NCBI RefSeq assembly: GCF_947499065.1
Contig: NZ_CANMMT010000003.1
Coordinates: 248,001-312,000 of the forward strand
Direction of reading: 5' to 3'
Length of the DNA stretch: 64,000 bases
DNA from: an uncultured Tenacibaculum sp.
GTDB taxonomy: Bacteria; Bacteroidota; Bacteroidia; Flavobacteriales; Flavobacteriaceae
Each line of letters begins with the position of its first letter. The stretch's first letter is position 1. The position numbers and the translations under genes are program-made. Shown one piece after another: positions 58,908 through 64,000 of the stretch. The notes under the pieces were generated by a model. The model made no database searches. It saw only the letters and a list, made by a program, of their open reading frames with translations, and was not told the DNA's origin.

Positions 58908-59963
58908 ATGGACTTAACAAAAGAAGAACAAAAACAATACAATCGTCATCTAATTCTAGATAAGATAGGTGTAGAGGGGCAGCTAAAATTAAAACAAGCC
59001 AAAGTTTTAGTAATAGGAGCAGGAGGTTTAGGATGTCCAGTGCTACAATACTTAACAGCAGCAGGAGTTGGAACTATTGGAATAATTGACGATGATCTGG
59101 TAGATCAAAGTAATTTACAACGTCAAATATTGTATACTATAGACGATATTGGTTTTTCAAAAGCTGAAAGTGCTGCAAAACGATTGTCAAAACTAAATCC
59201 ATTTATCCAGTTTAATGTTTATAAAGAAAAGTTAACCAGAGATAATGCAATTTCAATGTTTAATGCATATGATGTAATTGTTGATGGAAGTGATAATTTT
59301 TCAACAAGATATTTAACCAATGATGCAGCAGTACTAACAAATAAGCCATTGGTTTACGGAGCAATCTTTAAGTTTGAAGGACAAGTAAGTGTATTTAATT
59401 ATAATGGGAGTGCTACCTATAGATGTTTATATCCTACACCACCAAAACCAGAAGAATCACCAAATTGCTCACAAATAGGAGTACTAGGAGTGTTACCAGG
59501 AATTATAGGTGGATTTCAAGCAAATGAAGTAGTAAAAATTATTTGTGGAATTGGAGAAGTATTAGCCAATAAGCTTTTAATGTATAATACTTTAAATATG
59601 CGTCAAATGACTTTGAATTTAGAAAAAACATCAAAGTCAAAAGTAACAGCACTAGAAGATGATTATGATTTTTTCTGTGGAATTAAAACAATTGCTAACG
59701 AAATAACATTAGCAGAGTTAGAAGAGAATACTGAAAAGTATCATCTTTTAGATGTTAGAGAAGATTGGGAGCGTGAGCAACATCATATTGGTGGACAGCA
59801 TATTCCACTAGGAGAGTTACAACAACGATTTGAAGAAATAGATATAACAAAAAATGTAGTTGTGTATTGTAAGTCGGGAATAAGAAGTAAAAAGGCAATC
59901 ACATTTTTAGAAGAACAGATTGAAGAAATCAAGTTTATCAATTTAAAAAATGGACTTGGATAA
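58908..59963 (+). CDS. thiF: ThiS adenylyltransferase ThiF fused to a rhodanese domain
   Basis: 351 residues. The N-terminal E1-like domain has IGAGGLGCPVLQYLTAAGVG (nucleotide binding), IDDDLVDQSNLQRQIL and VDGSDNFSTRYLTND. The C-terminal ~100 residues are a rhodanese domain (YHLLDVREDWEREQHHIGGQ, catalytic Cys in VVYCKSGIRS). It activates the ThiS C-terminus with ATP; the rhodanese part probably hands over sulfur, replacing the separate ThiI rhodanese. Close to MoeB, but the operon argues for ThiF. Confidence 0.92.
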   Translation: MDLTKEEQKQYNRHLILDKIGVEGQLKLKQAKVLVIGAGGLGCPVLQYLTAAGVGTIGIIDDDLVDQSNLQRQILYTIDDIGFSKAESAAKRLSKLNPFIQFNVYKEKLTRDNAISMFNAYDVIVDGSDNFSTRYLTNDAAVLTNKPLVYGAIFKFEGQVSVFNYNGSATYRCLYPTPPKPEESPNCSQIGVLGVLPGIIGGFQANEVVKIICGIGEVLANKLLMYNTLNMRQMTLNLEKTSKSKVTALEDDYDFFCGIKTIANEITLAELEENTEKYHLLDVREDWEREQHHIGGQHIPLGELQQRFEEIDITKNVVVYCKSGIRSKKAITFLEEQIEEIKFINLKNGLG

Positions 59964-60749
59964 TTAAAACCTACTGTTATCTTTTGTATATGGGCTATCA
60001 AATCTTTTCCAATTGGTAGTTTTTAATGGTTTTCCTTCAGTATTAATTAGGGTGAATTTAACCTTATATTTACTTTTTTGATTAAATGTAAATGCTCCTG
60101 AACACATTCCATGTCCTATAGAAAGTTTACTATTACGGCTTTTTATATAGTAAGTTGTTTTTGTGTTAGAGCTAATTTCAATCACTTCAGCTTTGTACCA
60201 AAAGTCAAATGTTTTCATATTTTTAATTTTGAAAATAGCACTTACTGCAGGTCCACAACCAAAATGTGTGACATTTGATCTGATAAAAGAGATATCAAGA
60301 TTATTGTATTTTTCAGAGGTTTTTACATTCTTTTTAGTTGTTTCCCAGTAAACTTTTTCTATTTTTTTGCTCTCTCTATTATATTGTGTCATTTCTTTTC
60401 CTTCTTTTTCAGTTTGGTTAGAATATTTTAAAAAGTAGATTGAATTAGGTTCTAACTGTTTTGAAGGTTTAAAGATAGCCTGGGTCAAACTCATTTGACC
60501 TTTTAATATTTTCTGAAGATTTAGTTCAATTAATTCTCCATTTTTAGTTTCCAAATATATTTTTCGATGTTTAAAACCATTAATAGTTTTCTGACTCATA
60601 GCATAGCCTTCAATTATAAACATAGGGTTTAAACCTATTTGTTTTTGTTTAGGGAAAAATTCCATTCCACTACTAGCACAAAGAAAACAATTAGCATAAA
60701 TTGAATTAATGCCAAAGATTAAGAGTAAAGTAAGTATAGTCTTTTTCAT
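59964..60749 (-). CDS. Secreted protein of unknown function
   Basis: 261 residues from the ATG at 60747-60749; an upstream ATG at 60782 would put 11 residues before the signal peptide. MKKTILTLLLIFGINSIYA is a signal peptide. It contains NCFLCASSGMEFFP and GHGMCSGAFTF, Cys pairs that may form disulphides. No family recognised. It converges on thiF with no gap. Confidence 0.65.
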   Translation of the reverse strand: MKKTILTLLLIFGINSIYANCFLCASSGMEFFPKQKQIGLNPMFIIEGYAMSQKTINGFKHRKIYLETKNGELIELNLQKILKGQMSLTQAIFKPSKQLEPNSIYFLKYSNQTEKEGKEMTQYNRESKKIEKVYWETTKKNVKTSEKYNNLDISFIRSNVTHFGCGPAVSAIFKIKNMKTFDFWYKAEVIEISSNTKTTYYIKSRNSKLSIGHGMCSGAFTFNQKSKYKVKFTLINTEGKPLKTTNWKRFDSPYTKDNSRF

Positions 60750-60798
60750 AATTTTAGTTTTATAATTTAAAGCAAATATCATTCCTAAAATTATAATT

Positions 60799-60834
60799 AA
60801 AAATTCCCCTAAGTATAAACTCAGGGGAATTTTT
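60799..60834 (-). terminator. Terminator after the YceI gene
   Basis: Stem AAAAATTCCCCT / AGGGGAATTTTT (60799-60810 with 60823-60834), with an inner AGT/ACT pair. The flanking A and T runs make it work on either strand. Confidence 0.8.
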
Positions 60835-60859
60835 ATATACTAACTATTAATTTACTGTA

Positions 60860-61438
60860 TTAAAATTCTAAATCAACAACTAAGTCAAATTCATCATAAA
60901 TAGCTTTGTCTTTTAATCCATCAAAGAAACTAGTTGAACCATATTTCACATTGTATTTAGATCTATCTATTTTTAAAGAAGCATTTGCTTTATTTCCATA
61001 AACAGAAAGTACAAAATCTACTTTTTTAGTAATGCCTTTAATAGTTAAATCACCAGTAACTTTATATGAATTCTTTCCTGTAGATTTTACTTTTTTGAAA
61101 ACTAAAGTTGCAGTTGGGTTTTTCTTAACTCCAAAGAAATCATCAGACTTTAAATGACCTTCTAACTTATTTTTATATTCACCATTTAAATCAGTACAAG
61201 CAATACTTGTCATATCTATAGTGAATTCACCACCAGTTAATTTATTGTTGTTAAAACTTAAAGAACCCGTTTTTAAAGCAATAGTTCCTTCATGTGAACC
61301 AGTAACTTTATATCCTTTCCAAACAACTTTACTGTTTTTAATTTTAATATCTTTTTTAGTGTCTTTTATAGTAGTAAAAGAAAATGTAAGAAAAGCTAAT
61401 AATGTTATGGCTCCGATATTTTTAATTGTATTCTTCAT
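60860..61438 (-). CDS. YceI-family periplasmic lipid-binding-like protein
   Basis: 192 residues. Signal peptide (MKNTIKNIGAITLLAFLTFS), then the YceI lipocalin-like barrel: SKVVWKGYKVTGSHEGTI, GGEFTIDMTSIACTDL and VTGDLTIKGITKKVDFVLSV, with LKSDDFFGVKKNPTATLVFK. Homologues bind polyisoprenoids in the periplasm. It follows the SnoaL-like gene with an 11-bp gap, so the two are cotranscribed. Confidence 0.9.
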   Translation of the reverse strand: MKNTIKNIGAITLLAFLTFSFTTIKDTKKDIKIKNSKVVWKGYKVTGSHEGTIALKTGSLSFNNNKLTGGEFTIDMTSIACTDLNGEYKNKLEGHLKSDDFFGVKKNPTATLVFKKVKSTGKNSYKVTGDLTIKGITKKVDFVLSVYGNKANASLKIDRSKYNVKYGSTSFFDGLKDKAIYDEFDLVVDLEF

Positions 61439-61449
61439 TTTTATTGTTT

Positions 61450-61803
61450 TTAAGCGTTGTAATAAAATTTTTCTTTAATTATTTTTCCATCTTTCCAGTC
61501 TTGAACGGCAACTTGTGTAAAGTTTTTAATCCCCCAATCTTTATGAGTATAATCAAAATGCCATTCGACCATCGTTGTATTTTCTCCAATAGCAACTTTT
61601 AACGGTTGTGCAGCTCTAAATTCTGTAATAGCAGCAAAAAACTCTTCTTCACGCTGTCTGTTAGCAGATTTTCCTTCAATAATTGGGTCGTTATTTTCTT
61701 GCATTACAACATCATCATGATAAAATTGATCAAAAGCTTCTAAGGCTTTACCTTGAAGAATCATATCATTAACAGTGCTGATTTTTTCTAATAAAGTATT
61801 CAT
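61450..61803 (-). CDS. SnoaL-like / NTF2-fold protein
   Basis: 117 residues: LEAFDQFYHDDVVMQENNDP, EGKSANRQREEEFF and MVEWHFDYTHKDWG, the layout of small NTF2/SnoaL-fold proteins. Cytosolic, ligand or reaction unknown. Paired with the YceI gene, and following a Crp/Fnr gene on the same strand. Confidence 0.8.
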   Translation of the reverse strand: MNTLLEKISTVNDMILQGKALEAFDQFYHDDVVMQENNDPIIEGKSANRQREEEFFAAITEFRAAQPLKVAIGENTTMVEWHFDYTHKDWGIKNFTQVAVQDWKDGKIIKEKFYYNA

Positions 61804-61897
61804 CTTTTTTGTTTAAATATTATGGTACAAATATCTAAAGCATAAAAAAGACTAAAAATGAAGTAGATTATGAAATGATGTTAAACTAGATTAACTT

Positions 61898-62482
61898 TTA
61901 TTGGTTTTGAATAATTTGACTTTTAATTTTACTTAAAAACTCTTTAGTAATGCCTAAGTAAGAAGCTATCATATATTGAGGAACTCGTTGTTCTATTTTA
62001 GGATATGTTTCTTTAAAAATTAAATAACGTTCTTTAGCAGAAAGACTAAAGTTTCTAATAATTCTTTTTTGAGAAGCAACAAAAGCACGTTCTACTATTT
62101 TTCTAAATACGCGTTCTAACTTTGGAATTTCAGCATATAAATATTCAAGGTTTTCAAAAGTAAATTGAATAAGCTGAGTAGCTTCAATACATTGAACATT
62201 AAAATCAGAAGGAGTTTGTGTTATAAAACTCCCTAAATCTGAAGCCCACCAATCTTCAATAGAAAACATTACAACATGCTCTTGCCCCTCTTGATTTGTA
62301 TAAAAGGTTTTGGTACATCCAGAAACTATAAAGTTAACCGTTTTACACACATCGCCTTGCTGAGCTATATATTGATCTTTTAAATAGTTTCTGAATGTAA
62401 TTTTAGCATTAAGAATATCTTCTTCCTCTGCTGTTAAGGAAGTATGTTTATTAATATAATCTAATAAAGGTTTAGTGCTCAT
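61898..62482 (-). CDS. Crp/Fnr-family transcriptional regulator
   Basis: 194 residues. N-terminal cyclic-nucleotide-binding-like barrel (QGDVCKTVNFIVSGCTKTFY) and C-terminal part with QYMIASYLGITKEFLSKIKS, the recognition helix region. The effector cannot be told. It is encoded just upstream of the SnoaL-YceI pair, which could be its target (94-bp gap). Confidence 0.88.
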   Translation of the reverse strand: MSTKPLLDYINKHTSLTAEEEDILNAKITFRNYLKDQYIAQQGDVCKTVNFIVSGCTKTFYTNQEGQEHVVMFSIEDWWASDLGSFITQTPSDFNVQCIEATQLIQFTFENLEYLYAEIPKLERVFRKIVERAFVASQKRIIRNFSLSAKERYLIFKETYPKIEQRVPQYMIASYLGITKEFLSKIKSQIIQNQ

Positions 62483-62583
62483 TTTAAGACTTTTTCTTAA
62501 TAATCAAAGATATTTTATTGTTTATAATTTTTTAGTCTTTTCTAAAACTTTTAATATTCTAAGTTTATTATTGAGAATTACAC

Positions 62584-63993
62584 TTATTTAATCAACGTGT
62601 TTTTATCAATAATTGTTTTATTTGTTAACTTCTGACCGTTCATAAATGATGTTACGGTTGAGGTAAAAGCTGTAGGTGCAAATAAAGCAATAAAATGCGG
62701 AGCATCTTTTACACCAATAAATGTTATATCATTGTTCTTGGCCATTTTTTCATAGTGACGAAGTGCTCCATTGTAATGCGTCTTTGGATCTAATGTTCCA
62801 TGTATGATTAATGTTGGAGGCATGTTTTTAGGGACTTTAGCAAAGTAGTTATCACGTTGATAAGTAGGCATAGAATTCTCAGCAATTAGTTTAGGCAATG
62901 GACTAGTAAATAATAAGCCTTTCGATTCTTCAGTAACGTCACTTTTTTTAGTTTCTGGTTTTAAATTATTTTCAGAACCCGTAATAACTTGAGTTAAAGG
63001 TATAGAATTAGATGAGGTTTTGTATTTAGCTCCATAATCTGTATAAAACTTTGTAATACCAGCAATAGCATTATTTAATGGTTCTACATTGTTGTTTGCT
63101 AATGCTTTTATAATCGTAGGAATTTTATTTCTAACTTCAGGAATATCTAACATCATCCCTAAAATTATAGATAAATCTTGTTTAGGTAATTTTTTCGCAA
63201 AGTGGCTATTGTTTTGAGTTTTCTTAAGAATGTTTTGTAACTGATCGTTTAATGAAACAGTATTGTTTGGTTCTCGTTTGTTGTATAAATCTAAAACTGC
63301 ACGACCAACATTATTCGTTACAAATGATCTTTGACTTAAATCATAGTCAGTATCATCTTGTAAAGGAACTAGTGAATCGAGAATAACACCGTCAATCTTA
63401 ACTGAGTTTAATTGAAGTAAACGTAATACTAATTGAGTTCCATAAGAAACTCCATATACATAACGTTTCCCTTTTCCACTTAATTGATTTATTAAAACAC
63501 TCAAATCATTAGCAGCATTGGTAATAGAAAAAGCTTGTGTGTATGATTTGTTACTAAACATTTGTCCAAAACAAGGTCCCCATTCATTATTAGCTAAAGC
63601 GATACCGTTTGGAGAATCAACACTTTCTTGTTTAGGACATATTTTACTCGATAATCCAGTACCTCTATGATCTGGAACAAAAATATCTAAATGGGGGAAT
63701 AGTTTTGAAAACTGGTTGATTAAAGGATAAAAACTAGCACCAGATTCACCAGGTCCTCCAGCAATAAGCCAAATAGAACCTTTCCTCTTTTTAAGTGAAG
63801 GAAATTTTCTAACAAATATATCTAAGGTTTGATTCTTATTTGATTGGTAGTTCAGAGGTGTTTTTACTGTGGTACATAAAGAAGATTTGAATTCTGGAAA
63901 CTCTTCTTGATCAGAACATTTTGAAAATTGAGCATTACTGTTTAATACGAATAGAAAGACGGTAACGAGTAGTAGGTAGTGGTGTTTAAACAT
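62584..63993 (-). CDS. Secreted alpha/beta-hydrolase (tripeptidyl-peptidase-like)
   Basis: 469 residues. A signal peptide ends near NSNAQ. Oxyanion motif AGGPGESGASF (near 78-88), nucleophile elbow GVSYGTQ (Ser near 173), Asp in HGTLDPKTHY and His in APHFIALF: the catalytic triad of the TAP/proline-iminopeptidase-like clan. Probably a periplasmic peptidase or esterase; substrate unknown. A start at 63993 fits and the gene is complete. Confidence 0.88.
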   Translation of the reverse strand: MFKHHYLLLVTVFLFVLNSNAQFSKCSDQEEFPEFKSSLCTTVKTPLNYQSNKNQTLDIFVRKFPSLKKRKGSIWLIAGGPGESGASFYPLINQFSKLFPHLDIFVPDHRGTGLSSKICPKQESVDSPNGIALANNEWGPCFGQMFSNKSYTQAFSITNAANDLSVLINQLSGKGKRYVYGVSYGTQLVLRLLQLNSVKIDGVILDSLVPLQDDTDYDLSQRSFVTNNVGRAVLDLYNKREPNNTVSLNDQLQNILKKTQNNSHFAKKLPKQDLSIILGMMLDIPEVRNKIPTIIKALANNNVEPLNNAIAGITKFYTDYGAKYKTSSNSIPLTQVITGSENNLKPETKKSDVTEESKGLLFTSPLPKLIAENSMPTYQRDNYFAKVPKNMPPTLIIHGTLDPKTHYNGALRHYEKMAKNNDITFIGVKDAPHFIALFAPTAFTSTVTSFMNGQKLTNKTIIDKNTLIK

Positions 63994-64000
63994 TAAAATT

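Overview
The window is an AT-rich chromosome segment of a member of the Bacteroidota, most likely a marine Flavobacteriaceae of the Tenacibaculum/Polaribacter kind (inference). Pointers are two SusC/SusD outer-membrane uptake pairs, promoters of the TTTG-N18/20-TAnnTTTG type, little Shine-Dalgarno signal, lipoproteins with a Cys signal, a DUF5723-type barrel, and the flavobacterial gene order rplQ-carA-eno-gltA. Every stop codon I inspected at a genuine gene end is TAA or TAG.

Layout. 1-7.2 kb (minus strand): a truncated giant surface protein with six near-identical ~101-residue Ig-like repeats, a secreted phage-tail-collar-domain protein, a small unknown protein, and a trkA-trkH potassium-uptake pair. 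7.25-14.7 kb (mostly plus): radC with an in-frame TGA at its conserved Trp codon, a polysaccharide-deacetylase-like protein, a YjjG-type nucleotidase, a lipoprotein/DUF5723 barrel/secreted-protein trio, then rarA (minus) and a rhomboid protease. 14.8-26.9 kb (minus): two SusCD loci separated by rlmB and a small lipoprotein gene. The first SusC gene is preceded by three direct repeats matching the LytTR-site consensus.

27.4-45.2 kb (plus) is the str-S10-spc-alpha ribosomal protein cluster: rpsL, rpsG, fusA, rpsJ, rplC through rpsN, rpsH through rpsK, rpsD, rpoA, rplQ. It includes a 38-codon rpmJ between infA and rpsM. It is cut into separate transcription units by terminators followed closely by new promoter elements (rpsJ/rplC, rpsN/rpsH, rpsK/rpsD, rplQ/carA). 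Structured RNA hairpins precede rplC, rpsD, rpoA and rplQ. carA, eno, a lipoprotein gene, gltA and an arginase gene follow.

51.0-51.8 kb (minus) holds a two-gene unit encoding a stefin/cystatin-like protein with a QVVAG motif and an unknown protein. Its promoter shares an unusual G/C-block element with the small gene at 3.8-4.2 kb. 52.0-60.0 kb (plus) is a thiamine operon behind a TPP riboswitch: thiS, thiC, a ThiE/TenI-like paralogue, thiD, thiE, thiG, thiH, an unrelated small gene, and a thiF fused to a rhodanese domain. 60-64 kb (minus) holds a secreted unknown protein, a YceI protein, a SnoaL-like protein, a Crp/Fnr regulator and a secreted alpha/beta-hydrolase. I saw no tRNA, rRNA, CRISPR array, IS element or integrated phage.
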